Positions 45,562 to 54,452 of a stretch of 64,000 bases of DNA are shown here, piece after piece; the first letter of the stretch is position 1, and each line of letters begins with the position of its first letter. A program made the translations under genes and the position numbers. This DNA comes from Lachnospira eligens (GTDB lineage Bacteria > Bacillota > Clostridia > Lachnospirales > Lachnospiraceae): NCBI RefSeq assembly GCF_009680455.1, contig NZ_WKRD01000004.1, positions 124,001-188,000 on the forward strand. The letters run 5' to 3'. The notes beneath the pieces were generated by a model that saw only the letters and a program-made list of their open reading frames with translations, was not told where the DNA came from and made no database searches.

Positions 45562-46252
45562 AACGCAGGTTCTTGTAGTTGAGGATGATTCACCAATAAG
45601 AAATCTCATAACAACAACATTAAAAACTAATAATTACAGGTATTTAACTGCTGTAAATGGAGAGAGTGCCATCTCGCAGACTGCATCACATAATCCTGAT
45701 ATAATTCTGCTAGACTTAGGACTTCCTGATATAGATGGGGTGGAAGTTATAAAAAAGATAAGAACATGGACTAATACACCAATAATTGTTATAAGCGCAA
45801 GAACTGAAGATGCTGATAAGATAGAAGCACTTGATGCAGGGGCAGACGATTATCTTACAAAGCCATTTTCAGTAGATGAGCTTCTTGCAAGGTTGCGTGT
45901 AACAGTAAGAAGACTGTCGCTTATGCAGACAGATATGACTCAGAATACAAGTGTATTTGAGAATGGAGATTTAAAAATTGATTACGCGGCTGGCTGTGCA
46001 TATCTGAATGGAGAGGAGCTGCATCTTACACCTATTGAATATAAGCTTCTTATATTATTATCAAGAAATGTAGGAAGAGTGCTGACATACACTTATATTA
46101 CTAAGAATATATGGGGGAGTTCATGGGAAAATGATCTGGCATCACTTAGAGTATTTATGGCAACATTAAGAAAGAAAATTGAAAAAGATGTCAATTCCCC
46201 GCAGTATATACAGACGCATATTGGTATAGGATACAGAATGCTAAGAGTATAA
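45554..46252 (+). CDS. KdpE-like OmpR-family response regulator
   Basis: 232 residues. Receiver domain with VVEDDSP, phosphoacceptor in LLDLGLPDIDGVE, and LTKPFS; DNA-binding winged helix from residue 130 with LTPIEYKLLILLSRN and IGIGYRMLRV. It is the partner of the preceding kinase and probably controls ktrB through the repeats at 42150. Confidence 0.92.
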   Translation: MNKTQVLVVEDDSPIRNLITTTLKTNNYRYLTAVNGESAISQTASHNPDIILLDLGLPDIDGVEVIKKIRTWTNTPIIVISARTEDADKIEALDAGADDYLTKPFSVDELLARLRVTVRRLSLMQTDMTQNTSVFENGDLKIDYAAGCAYLNGEELHLTPIEYKLLILLSRNVGRVLTYTYITKNIWGSSWENDLASLRVFMATLRKKIEKDVNSPQYIQTHIGIGYRMLRV

Positions 46253-46321
46253 TTATGGATTTCCTCATAAAAGTGTAAAACGGTGTATAATATAACCATA
46301 AAATATATGGAGGTTAATTAT

Positions 46322-46459
46322 ATTGGATATTTAACCAGATAAGCAGATTTATTTTTAAATGAATGGAAAAATAATGCTCACAGATATCCTTTAATTATAA
46401 AAGGGGCATACGTTAAAATAGGACTAAATCAAGAGAAACCTTATAAAACAAGGGCTTGA
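46322..46459 (+). pseudogene. N-terminal stub of a DUF4143/AAA ATPase
   Basis: The frame GYLTR-stop-ADLFLNEWKNNAHRYPLIIKGA matches the start of the common AAA+ DUF4143 proteins and breaks just before the Walker A loop (normally KGARQVGKT). It also has an in-frame TAA where a tyrosine is expected and ATT at the start position. Clearly inactive. Confidence 0.65.
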
Positions 46460-46480
46460 ATGATTTAAGTCCTATTTTTT
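46416..46480 (+). terminator. Terminator after the K+ operon
   Basis: AATAGGACTAAATCA pairs with TGATTTAAGTCCTATT (one bulged base) around a ~28-base loop and is followed by TTTTTT. Confidence 0.8.
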
Positions 46481-46579
46481 CATATCAATTTTGAGGTAAG
46501 AGGACTCAATACTATAATTGAAATTGAACGTTTACATGGTGTAAAATGAAAGAAAACAGATAAAGGAGATTTGAATTAT

Positions 46580-47398
46580 ATGAATTATATTACATTAAAT
46601 AATGGAGTTAAAATTCCACAGATAGGTCTTGGTGTTTTTAGAACACCAGACGGAGCTGATACAGCTAATGCAGTAAAATGGGCGATTGAGGCTGGATACA
46701 GACATATTGATACAGCTAAGGTTTACGGCAATGAAAAAAGCGTAGGCGAAGGCATACGTATGAGTGGCATTGACAGAAGGGATATATTTGTTACAACTAA
46801 GCTTTGGAATGAGGATATTAGACAGGGAAGAACTAAAGAAGCATTTTTACAGAGCTTGGAAGACATGGGACTTGATTACATAGACTTGTATCTTATTCAC
46901 TGGCCAGCTAACGGTTATGAGAAGGCGTGGGCAGATATGGAGGACCTGTACAAGGCTGGCAAAATCAAGGCAATCGGTGTAAGTAACTTCAATGTTCACC
47001 ATCTTGAGACTCTCAGTGAAAACTGGACAGTTGTACCAGCGGTTAACCAGATTGAGATTCATCCTTATTACGCTAATATTGAAAATGTTGAATATGCTAA
47101 GAAGAATGGTATTGCAATAGAAGCCTACAGCCCACTTGGAGGCAACGGAGCAGGAACACTTGAAAATGAGGTGATTATTGCACTGGCTGACAAGTATGGT
47201 AAGACACCTGCACAGATTGTTTTAAGATGGGAGCTTCAGAGAGGAATAATTGTACTTCCAAAGTCAACGCATCAGGAAAGAATTATTTCTAATTTTGAAG
47301 TGTTTGATTTTGAATTGTCTGAGGGTGATATGAATGCCATAAATGAGCTTAACAAGAACGAAAAACACGGTTCTGACCCAGAAACATTTAATTTTTAA
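46580..47398 (+). CDS. Aldo/keto reductase
   Basis: 272 residues, full length for bacterial AKR5-type 2,5-diketo-gluconate reductase-like enzymes. The catalytic tetrad is present: Asp in HIDTAKVYGNE with its Tyr, Lys in VTTKLWNED, His in YLIHWPA. The NADPH-binding IIVLPKSTHQERI is near the end. ATG 46580 follows AAAGGAG at 11 bases; a TTG at 46571 is also possible. Substrate unknown. Confidence 0.9.
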   Translation: MNYITLNNGVKIPQIGLGVFRTPDGADTANAVKWAIEAGYRHIDTAKVYGNEKSVGEGIRMSGIDRRDIFVTTKLWNEDIRQGRTKEAFLQSLEDMGLDYIDLYLIHWPANGYEKAWADMEDLYKAGKIKAIGVSNFNVHHLETLSENWTVVPAVNQIEIHPYYANIENVEYAKKNGIAIEAYSPLGGNGAGTLENEVIIALADKYGKTPAQIVLRWELQRGIIVLPKSTHQERIISNFEVFDFELSEGDMNAINELNKNEKHGSDPETFNF

Positions 47399-47458
47399 GA
47401 GGAACTTGACTTTTGAATCGGCTTAAAAATCGAAACACGGCACAAAGCACCGAATATT

Positions 47459-48778
47459 CTAATCAACCAGTCCCTTGTTCTTCCACTTTCCGCTATTCCA
47501 GCGCAGCACCATGCCGACAGCCCTGATGCACTCGTCACTTGCGAGTCCGATGTAAGCACCGACTGCGAGAAGCCCCAGATGCAGTCCGAAGAAGTATGTT
47601 CCGCCGACCGCCGCAAGGTACATGAAAACGGCACCCATGACAACCGGGAAAACGGCATCACCGCTTGTCTTCAGTGCCTGACAATAGACCAGATTGGTGA
47701 CTCTTCCAAGCTCCAGCACAACATCAATGGCGAGAAGCTTTGTGACTAGGTTTATCATCTGTACGTCATTCGTGAAGATTCGCACAATGTAGTTACCCAA
47801 AAGCGCAAATGTGATAGAAAGGCAGGATGCCGTAATCACACCATAGATAGCGGCCTTGCGAGTGCCCTTATCGCATTCGTCATACTCCTTTGCACCGATA
47901 TGCCAGCCGGTCAGAATGGCATTTGCCTGAGCTAAGGCAGCACCGATACAGTACGAAAAGTTAGCAATCTGTGAGGCATAGGAACGCGCTGTGACGTTCA
48001 TTCCGTCAGCATCCATCTGGTTCATGAAACGCACTACAAGAGTCATGGCGATATTGTAAAGTGCGGTTTCACAGGCAGACGGAAAGCCAATCTTTATAAT
48101 CTGTCCGAGAATTTTTCCGGAAGCTATGCGCTCAGGACTGTTCTTTGCCTTGATGAGCACAGCGCCCATTGTGGCAACAATAATCAGATTGACAATACGT
48201 GAGATAACCGTTGCAGTGGCAACACCCATAACGCCCCAGTGCATTACAAAGAGAAAAACAGCGTTAAGTATAAAGTTAATGACATTTCCAATAATTGATG
48301 CCCAAAGTGACTGCTTTGTGTAGCCGAAAACTCTCAGGTAGCTTGAATAAATCGGTATGAGAGCATTTAAAAAGCAGGCACCTCCAACAATGCGCAGATA
48401 AGTATTTGCCGAATCAAAAAGCGCCGGTGCAATGCTGACCATTTTGAGAATATTTCCGGAAAAAACAGTCAGAAAAACAGCCATGAGCACACCTATTACA
48501 GCGTTAAATATAAGTCCAAGCTGCCTTGCCTGATATGCTATACCTGGTTTTCCGGCACCGATATTCTGCGTCATGACAGCAACCATACCGCTTGAGATGA
48601 TACCAAACATGATGATGAAAACGGAGATGTATGTATTTGCCGTGCCGACAGCACCAACCGCCTGGTCGCTCACGGATGACAGCATAAGAGTGTCAACCAT
48701 GCCTGCCAGCATGTAAAAAAGTGTTTCAAAGCATATTGGAATGGAAAGCTGTGTAAGTGTTTTTCTTTGAACCTGCAT
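47459..48778 (-). CDS. MATE family efflux transporter (GC-rich)
   Basis: 439 residues with twelve membrane helices and the MATE motifs ETLFYMLAGMVDTLML and GVATATVISRIVN. ATGAGGT precedes the start. Codon use is visibly richer in G and C than in neighbouring genes, with many GCC, GGC and CTG codons. This suggests acquisition from another Clostridia lineage. Only about 20% of the helices resemble the other MATE gene at 36838 by eye, so it is not a recent duplicate. Substrate unknown. Confidence 0.88.
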   Translation of the reverse strand: MQVQRKTLTQLSIPICFETLFYMLAGMVDTLMLSSVSDQAVGAVGTANTYISVFIIMFGIISSGMVAVMTQNIGAGKPGIAYQARQLGLIFNAVIGVLMAVFLTVFSGNILKMVSIAPALFDSANTYLRIVGGACFLNALIPIYSSYLRVFGYTKQSLWASIIGNVINFILNAVFLFVMHWGVMGVATATVISRIVNLIIVATMGAVLIKAKNSPERIASGKILGQIIKIGFPSACETALYNIAMTLVVRFMNQMDADGMNVTARSYASQIANFSYCIGAALAQANAILTGWHIGAKEYDECDKGTRKAAIYGVITASCLSITFALLGNYIVRIFTNDVQMINLVTKLLAIDVVLELGRVTNLVYCQALKTSGDAVFPVVMGAVFMYLAAVGGTYFFGLHLGLLAVGAYIGLASDECIRAVGMVLRWNSGKWKNKGLVD

Positions 48779-49142
48779 ATAGATTTTACCTCATTTATAA
48801 TGTATGTATACCTTGTGATATTAACAGAATGAAAGCAAACTTCTCGTTATAAGCTTCATTAGGGAGAGGAAGATATAAAGAAGAGAAGCTTGCATGTATC
48901 AATATATTACATTATCACAAATAATTCTTGTATTATTTCAAGGGAAAATTGTACTATTTCCACTTTATCTATTACTAAGTTACTGCTCATACCACAGCGT
49001 AGATTCACTAAATCCTAGGGAACAAATAAAAAAATGCACACCTTATGCATGCAATATGTTAAAATATAGAACAGTTGATATGTAATTATTACAGCAAACA
49101 AACCGGATGGGAATTAAAAGAGACTAAGGAATATGTAGAAAA
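48779..49142. other. Intergenic region between divergent genes
   Basis: 364 bases with promoters for the MATE gene (minus) and the AraC gene (plus) expected but not clearly recognisable. A 63-codon open frame at 48894 has no ribosome-binding site and no protein-like pattern. I see nothing else. Confidence 0.4.
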
Positions 49143-50021
49143 ATGTATTTTGAATTAAAAGAAAACCGGCCACACGGCACACCGGAAAATCCGTTCAGTC
49201 AATATCATATCAGTGATGTAAAGCGTGCATTCCAGATTCCGGTACACTGGCATGATGAGCTGGAAATTATATATGTAAAGCAGGGCAAGCTGCATGTGAC
49301 CATATCAGGTGAAAACTATATAGGAAGCCCAAAGGATACATTTGTGGTATCTCCGGGCAGTCTGCATTTCATGGGCTCGCCGACAGGAGATGCAGATTAT
49401 TACACATTTTTGTTTCCTCTTGAATATATATCATTTCAGACGGACGATCTCATGGAAAAATCAATCCTATCCCCTCTCAAACGAGGCAGACTTATGATTA
49501 GTCCTCAGATAAATGATACAGCAGCAGATATATGCGAGCGGCTGATAGAGATAAATGCACAGATATCAGGGAAAAACGCAGAAAACACAGATGCTGCAAA
49601 TATAGAGGCGCAATTTGAAACCAAAATAACTCTCATCAAATTCATCCAGAAAATGTGGAGCAATAATCTAATACTGGAAAATGGCACAAATGGCACCAAC
49701 ACAATAGAAAAAGAAATGATAACGTATATTCAGCAAAACTATACAAGGGAAATTTCACTGAAGGAATTTGGTGCACAGTTTCATTTGTCAGAAAAATACA
49801 TATCACGCTACTTTAAAGAGCATTTTCATATTACTCTGTCGCAGTATATCAATCATCTCAGGCTGGAGCATGCCAGACAGCTATTGGAGGAATCAGCAAC
49901 ATCCGTTACTGAGGTTGCAATGTGCAGTGGATATCAGAATGTGAGCTACTTTATACGCAGCTTTAAGAAAATGTATGGGGTATCACCTCTTAAATACAGA
50001 AAAGCTTCCTGTATAATTTAA
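49143..50021 (+). CDS. AraC family transcriptional regulator
   Basis: 292 residues: N-terminal cupin (FQIPVHWHDELEIIYVKQGK) and C-terminal double HTH (LSEKYISRYFKEHF and VTEVAMCSGYQNVSYFIRSF). It is divergent from the GC-rich MATE gene and may regulate it. AAGGA lies 13 bases before the ATG. Confidence 0.88.
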   Translation: MYFELKENRPHGTPENPFSQYHISDVKRAFQIPVHWHDELEIIYVKQGKLHVTISGENYIGSPKDTFVVSPGSLHFMGSPTGDADYYTFLFPLEYISFQTDDLMEKSILSPLKRGRLMISPQINDTAADICERLIEINAQISGKNAENTDAANIEAQFETKITLIKFIQKMWSNNLILENGTNGTNTIEKEMITYIQQNYTREISLKEFGAQFHLSEKYISRYFKEHFHITLSQYINHLRLEHARQLLEESATSVTEVAMCSGYQNVSYFIRSFKKMYGVSPLKYRKASCII

Positions 50022-50042
50022 ACATAGGTCAAGAGATTAAAG

Positions 50043-50071
50043 AAAAAATCCGCAATTTAGCGGATTTTTTT
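50043..50071 (+). terminator. Terminator after the AraC gene
   Basis: AAAAAATCCGC pairs with GCGGATTTTTT around a 6-base loop, continuing into more T. Confidence 0.9.
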
Positions 50072-50131
50072 AATACATTCATTAAATAAAAGCAATCTGT
50101 TATCCTTATCAGCAGATATTTTCAATGAAGA

Positions 50132-50320
50132 TTGTTCATTAAGCTTCATAACCAAAGAAAGAACATCACTAACCGAATGCTGCACTGGTCATATACGCCG
50201 GAGCAGAAGGAAGAGGTGAAAAAAGCACTTGCCGCAGGAGTTCCGAAAGCAACGATTCTTACTTACTTTTATCCGGAGGTCACTGTGGAGAAGATGAGTT
50301 CATATCGGAATAAGCATTAA
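50132..50320 (+). CDS. Small protein or fragment, unknown
   Basis: Up to 62 residues; the protein-like part begins at ATG 50177 (MLHWSYTPEQKEEVKKALAAG, given in part). The PEQKEEVKKALAAGVPK and YFYPEVTVEKM pattern is repeated in small mobile-element-associated Lachnospiraceae proteins. No ribosome-binding site is obvious, so this may be a residual 3' fragment. Confidence 0.4.
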   Translation: MFIKLHNQRKNITNRMLHWSYTPEQKEEVKKALAAGVPKATILTYFYPEVTVEKMSSYRNKH

Positions 50321-50329
50321 ATGATATCG

Positions 50330-50364
50330 CATAGGCACAGGAAATGTGGTATACTGCGCCTATG
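50330..50364. promoter_or_regulatory. Inverted repeat over a -10 box upstream of the VOC/FMN/ClbS cluster
   Basis: CATAGGCACAG and CTGCGCCTATG are complementary at 10 of 11 positions and flank GAAATGTGGTATA. The TATACT at the right edge could be a -10 box, so a dimeric repressor may bind here. No T-run follows, which argues against a terminator. Confidence 0.45.
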
Positions 50365-50421
50365 TAAAAAAGAATGTGTTTTGCAAATCGGTATTTATCA
50401 TTTGTTAAGGAGGAATAGTAA

Positions 50422-50874
50422 ATGGTTGGAAGAATATATCATGTAGGATTGACGGTTTCAGATTTAGATAAATCAATTGCATTTTATAGAGATATACTTG
50501 GACTTAAATATCAAGGAGAAATCATGATGGTTGGCGAAGAGACAGATAAAATGTTTCAAAAGAAAAATTGTAAGGCAAGGGTTGCTTATTTGAATGGTTC
50601 TGAGAATATTGAAACACCGCCTGTTGAATTGATTCAATTTGTAGACAGCAAAATCCACAAAGAACAATCAGACTTGTTTACGACATCTATCTCGGAAGTA
50701 TGCTTTTATACGGATGACATTGATTCTGTCTACAAAGCCCTTATCGAAAATCATGTGGAGTGCTTGTCTGAACCGCAGTATTTCGATTTCAGGGCAGATG
50801 GATTTGTGGAAAGCAGAGCGTTTTATTTCAGAGACCCGGATGGAATCATTCTTGAGATGATGCAACCGTTATAA
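50422..50874 (+). CDS. VOC (glyoxalase/bleomycin-resistance) family protein
   Basis: 150 residues behind AAGGAGG. Two beta-alpha-beta-beta-beta units are visible (VGLTVSDLDKSIAFYRDILG and ISEVCFYTDDIDSVYKALIE), with the metal-ligand-type Glu in GIILEMMQP. It could be a lyase, dioxygenase or binding protein for a toxic compound; substrate unknown. Confidence 0.85.
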   Translation: MVGRIYHVGLTVSDLDKSIAFYRDILGLKYQGEIMMVGEETDKMFQKKNCKARVAYLNGSENIETPPVELIQFVDSKIHKEQSDLFTTSISEVCFYTDDIDSVYKALIENHVECLSEPQYFDFRADGFVESRAFYFRDPDGIILEMMQPL

Positions 50875-50908
50875 AAGGACACTAAATCGGAAGTTGGAGG
50901 ATACACGC

Positions 50909-51433
50909 ATGAAAATTGTAATCATTAATGGAAGTGCCAGAAAAGGAAACACGCTGACAGCAATCAATGCATTTATAAAAGGAGCATCAGAAAAGAATGA
51001 AATTGAAATCATTGAACCTGACAAACTCAACATTACACCATGCAAGGGATGTGGTGTCTGTCAATGCTCTAAGGGATGTGTCGATAAGGATGATACAAAT
51101 CCTACAATTGATAAAATTGCTGCCGCAGATATGATTCTTTTTGCTACACCAGTTTATTGGTGGGGAATGTCAGCACAATTGAAACTTATCATTGATAAGT
51201 GCTACTGCCGTGGATTGCAGTTAAAAAATAAAAAAGTTGGCACGATTGTTGTAGGCGGTTCTCCCGTAGACAGTATCCAGTATGAGCTGATTGATAAGCA
51301 GTTTGACTGTATGGCAAAATATCTTTCATGGGATATGCTTTTCAAAAAATCATATTACGCAACAGCCAGAGATGAACTTGAAAAAAACAAGGATTCCATG
51401 AACGAACTTGAGGGGATCGGAAAAAATTTATAA
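50909..51433 (+). CDS. Flavodoxin family NAD(P)H-dependent oxidoreductase
   Basis: 174 residues from ATG 50909 behind TTGGAGG. The FMN phosphate loop NGSARKGNT, the cysteine motif CKGCGVCQCSKGC and ATPVYWWGMSAQLK identify a NADPH-dependent FMN reductase of the iron-sulfur-flavoprotein-like type. It sits 35 bases after the VOC gene and shares its transcript. Confidence 0.87.
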   Translation: MKIVIINGSARKGNTLTAINAFIKGASEKNEIEIIEPDKLNITPCKGCGVCQCSKGCVDKDDTNPTIDKIAAADMILFATPVYWWGMSAQLKLIIDKCYCRGLQLKNKKVGTIVVGGSPVDSIQYELIDKQFDCMAKYLSWDMLFKKSYYATARDELEKNKDSMNELEGIGKNL

Positions 51434-51469
51434 AGCACGTTCCAAATTCAAGTTTGGAGAAATAGACTA

Positions 51470-51988
51470 TTGAGAACATACGAGAATAAAGACGAACTTA
51501 AAAAAGAGATAAATAAAAGCTTTGCAAAGTATATTTTTGAATTTAATGATATTCCAGAATCTTTAAAGGATAAGAGGGTTGATGAAGTTGACCGAACTCC
51601 GGCAGAAAATCTCGCTTACCAAGTTGGATGGACAACGCTCGTCCTTAAATGGGAAGCAGATGAAAGAAAAGGTCTTCATGTCAAAACTCCTTCAGATGAT
51701 TTTAAATGGAATCAGCTTGGTGAATTATATCAATGGTTCACAGATACATATGCGTATCTGTCACTGCAGGAGTTGAAAGATATGTTGAATGATAATATTA
51801 ATTCTATTTATGCAATGATCGATTCGCTAAGTGAGGAAGAATTATTTAAACCACATATGAGAAAATGGGCTGGCGAAGCAACTAAGACAGCTGTCTGGGA
51901 AGTATACAAGTTCATACATGTTAACACAGTTGCTCCATTCGGAACATTTAGAACTAAGATTAGAAAATGGAAAAAAATAGCACTATAA
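51470..51988 (+). CDS. ClbS/DfsB family four-helix bundle protein
   Basis: 172 residues from TTG 51470, with TTGGAG eight bases upstream. The family motifs DRTPAENLAYQVGWTTLVLKWE and WAGEATKTAVWEVYKFIHVNTVAPFGTF (parts of each given: DRTPAENLAYQVGW and YKFIHVNTVAPFG) are clear. ClbS hydrolyses the colibactin warhead; most relatives have no known substrate. It is in an apparent detoxification cluster. Confidence 0.85.
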   Translation: MRTYENKDELKKEINKSFAKYIFEFNDIPESLKDKRVDEVDRTPAENLAYQVGWTTLVLKWEADERKGLHVKTPSDDFKWNQLGELYQWFTDTYAYLSLQELKDMLNDNINSIYAMIDSLSEEELFKPHMRKWAGEATKTAVWEVYKFIHVNTVAPFGTFRTKIRKWKKIAL

Positions 51989-52027
51989 CTCAGAAGTTGT
52001 ATTATTGAATAAAATGGAGATTTTGAT

Positions 52028-52651
52028 ATGAAAGACAAGGCAAACAAGGGTTATTGGCAACGACTTGCAAAAATATATGCACCTTTGATGGAGTCAGATA
52101 AGAAATTTTATAATGCAATCTGCGGATATATTAGAGATTATCTCAAATCTGATATGAATGTATTAGAATTAGCTTGTGGAACAGGGCAGCTATCTTTCCC
52201 ATTGTCTGATTGTACTAATAGCTGGACGGCAACCGATTTTTCGGAAAATATGATTAAGCAAGCGAAAAGGAGAGGTACAACAGAAAAACTTAGTTTTTGC
52301 GTAGCCGATGCAACGGCACTTTCATATGAGAATGAAAATTTTGATTGTGTAGTAATTTCAAATGCACTGCACATTATGCCAGAGCCTGAAAAAGCAATGC
52401 AGGAAATTCGTAGAGTATTAAAAAAAGACGGCATTTTGTACGCACCAACCTTCTTATGGGCAGAGAAAAAATCAAGTGGTTTACGAAAGCGATTGATGTC
52501 TATTACAGGATTTAAAGCATACAAAGAATGGAACAAGGAAAATTTTTGTGAGTTTATTACGGATTATGGCTTTACAGTTGTCAAAGTGAATTTGGTGGAT
52601 GGCGGTTTAGCTCCTGTTGGAGTCTTGATTGCGAAAAAAACTAATTATTAA
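52028..52651 (+). CDS. Class I SAM-dependent methyltransferase
   Basis: 207 residues behind ATGGAG. Motif I VLELACGTGQLSF, then ATDFSENM, the acidic motif FDCVVISNALHIM and the post-motif IRRVLKKDGIL are intact. Small-molecule methyltransferase of unknown substrate, in the same run of genes as the VOC, FMN and ClbS-like proteins. Confidence 0.88.
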   Translation: MKDKANKGYWQRLAKIYAPLMESDKKFYNAICGYIRDYLKSDMNVLELACGTGQLSFPLSDCTNSWTATDFSENMIKQAKRRGTTEKLSFCVADATALSYENENFDCVVISNALHIMPEPEKAMQEIRRVLKKDGILYAPTFLWAEKKSSGLRKRLMSITGFKAYKEWNKENFCEFITDYGFTVVKVNLVDGGLAPVGVLIAKKTNY

Positions 52652-52656
52652 ATTCC

Positions 52657-52696
52657 AATTTCATTAGACAGTGTATGATTTTTAATTTCATTAGAC
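52657..52696 (+). repeat. Short direct repeat between two genes
   Basis: AATTTCATTAGAC occurs at 52657-52669 and 52684-52696. The second copy contains the stop codon of the minus-strand acetyltransferase. It may be the duplication left by insertion or a recombination scar. Confidence 0.4.
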
Positions 52697-53302
52697 CGTG
52701 GAATCAGGATATTTGATCAGTTCGTATAATTTACTGCCGTTTTTGCAGGTACGGACGCCTGCCAGTTCCATGCCAAGGTGTCTGTATTTATCACTTTTCA
52801 GTTTGGCATCGGTATCCAGTACGACCGGGAGTCCCAGTCTGTTGCCCTCGGCAAACGCAAGCTCCAGCGCTTTCCTCATATAGCCTTGCCCCTGGTATTC
52901 TTCCCGCACACATACCAATCCGACAAACAGGTATTTTTGTTTTTTCTTTTTCAGTTTCTTTTCAATGGAAGATGATCCACCGCTTCCGAGAATGCTGAGC
53001 ATCCGTACCACTTCACCAAAGGATGATCCTGCAAACATCCCTTTTATCAGCTTTTGACCTGCCTTCAGTCCCACTTTTTCATCACAGCGCTTATAGGCAA
53101 TAAATGCTTCCTGCTGCGGACCGGTTGTATAAAGCATACCTGCCTGCAGTACCATTTCCACATAGCCGTTGATATAACTGACGACTGCGTCTTTGCTGCT
53201 GTATGCGGAAACAAGCCCCTTTTCGCCCTGAGCATATTCATAATAACCGAATGCATGCCCGATCGCATTGATATCTTTTTCTGATAATGTTTCAACCTTC
53301 AT
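52691..53302 (-). CDS. GNAT family N-acetyltransferase
   Basis: 203 residues behind GAGAGGA. The acetyl-CoA loop is VREEYQGQGYMRKALELAF, followed by LPVVLDTDAKLKSDKYRHLG. An insert with a lysine-rich KKLKKKKQ lies before it. Base use is GC-richer than in flanking genes, suggesting lateral gain. Substrate unknown. Confidence 0.85.
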   Translation of the reverse strand: MKVETLSEKDINAIGHAFGYYEYAQGEKGLVSAYSSKDAVVSYINGYVEMVLQAGMLYTTGPQQEAFIAYKRCDEKVGLKAGQKLIKGMFAGSSFGEVVRMLSILGSGGSSSIEKKLKKKKQKYLFVGLVCVREEYQGQGYMRKALELAFAEGNRLGLPVVLDTDAKLKSDKYRHLGMELAGVRTCKNGSKLYELIKYPDSTV

Positions 53303-53511
53303 GATTTTCCTCTCACATCTTTTTCATATATCGTTACTCTATAGTGGCTCAGTTGTCAAGACAAAAATCTAAGCTTTTTATAAAAATAGAAAGGGTCAAG
53401 TTGCTGATAGACTACAGACACAGATAGGATGTTGAAAACTATGTAGAAATATGATAATATTCGATTAGTATAAACTAACTAAATGGCAAATGAATATGCA
53501 GAGGTGCTATT

Positions 53512-53842
53512 ATGACAAACCAAAAATACAAAAATCTCACTCTGCGGGAGTTTGACGCTGCGGCGGAGAAATTTGATGACAGTGACCCCAGCGTGTACAA
53601 CCTGTGCCGCAAGGATTACCCCGACTTGTTGGAGGAGCTTTTGAAAGAACCCTGTCAGGACGTACTGGACTGTGGCTGTGGTACAGGGGCAATGCTGGTC
53701 ATGTTCCGTGATGCCTGCCCCGACAAACAGTACACTGGCAAGGAAAGATACGGTATTAACAAATTTTCCTTTGTTTTGTCCAAAGTGTAAAGAAGAAAGC
53801 CTGATTGATGCAGAAAAATTTATAGTAAAGGAAGCCAGACGC
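53512..53842 (+). pseudogene. Methyltransferase N-terminal stub joined to a KTR cysteine-rich protein fragment
   Basis: The first 78 codons are a GC-rich methyltransferase start, with motif I VLDCGCGTGAML, broken after PDKQYTGK. From about 53756 a different frame reads LTNFPLFCPKCKEESLIDAE and ends KEARR-stop at 53842. That is the C-terminal part of the 'cysteine-rich KTR' protein family, usually found in Tn916-like conjugative elements. Two mobile-type fragments are joined at a deletion point. Confidence 0.65.
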
Positions 53843-53844
53843 TA

Positions 53845-53890
53845 AGACGCAGTGCAGATTGTAATATTACAGTTTTGCACTGCGTCATTT
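53845..53890 (+). terminator. Terminator following the KTR fragment
   Basis: GACGCAGTGCA pairs with TGCACTGCGTC perfectly around a ~19-base loop, with ATTTAT after it. It probably originally ended the KTR gene. Confidence 0.8.
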
Positions 53891-53914
53891 ATATTATGGG
53901 AGGAGGAAAGAAGG

Positions 53915-54331
53915 ATGAAACTCTATTTTGGAAATATGGTAACAACAGTTACTACACTTATGATTGTATCGCTGGTTGGGCTTGTTGGATACTCAATCGG
54001 TAACAGAAGCAACATTAATTTCTGGGGCAGAAGGAGCCTGATTGTTTTGGCATATGGTCTTGTTATATGCTGCTTTGCAGCCGCAAGAGACGGACTGGAT
54101 AAAACAATTCAGTATACGATAGATGGAAGCTGTAATCCCGGAATATTTTCACTTGTGAGTGTTCCAAACATCGTCGGATGTGTCGGAGCTGCAATCATAA
54201 TTATTGCAGCAATAGCAACACCAATTGCAAAGTCACAGCATATGCGTGAGATATGGTTTTATGTGATGTCCGGTGGAGTGATGCTAAAGATTGTAGTTAT
54301 GGAGATTGCAAGAATTATACAGATGTTTTAG
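53915..54331 (+). CDS. Four-helix membrane protein, unknown
   Basis: 138 residues from ATG 53915 behind GGGAGGAGG. Four hydrophobic segments lie around residues 12-28, 42-56, 80-104 and 114-135, with a charged loop GLDKTIQYTIDGSCNPG between helices two and three. No known family. A 29-codon frame follows directly and may be expressed with it. Confidence 0.6.
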   Translation: MKLYFGNMVTTVTTLMIVSLVGLVGYSIGNRSNINFWGRRSLIVLAYGLVICCFAAARDGLDKTIQYTIDGSCNPGIFSLVSVPNIVGCVGAAIIIIAAIATPIAKSQHMREIWFYVMSGGVMLKIVVMEIARIIQMF

Positions 54332-54341
54332 GAGTGTTTTC

Positions 54342-54431
54342 ATGAGAGTAGAGACTGAAAGAATGGGAGGTGACATTACCGCAGAATATAAAGATGGGCA
54401 GTTATACATCATGGAACGAATAATAATGTAG
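54342..54431 (+). CDS. Very small possible protein
   Basis: 29 codons starting after TAGGAGTG with good spacing: MRVETERMGGDITAEYKDGQ and a short tail. Too short for a confident call; it could equally be the start of a lost larger gene. Confidence 0.3.
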   Translation: MRVETERMGGDITAEYKDGQLYIMERIIM

Positions 54432-54452
54432 AATGAAAGGAACAAAAAAGAT

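Noticed and set aside
48894..49085. 63-codon open frame between divergent MATE and AraC genes
   Set aside because: No ribosome-binding site, no protein-like composition, and it lies in an AT-rich promoter region.
50330..50364. Terminator reading of the inverted repeat
   Set aside because: No T-run follows on either strand; an operator is more likely.
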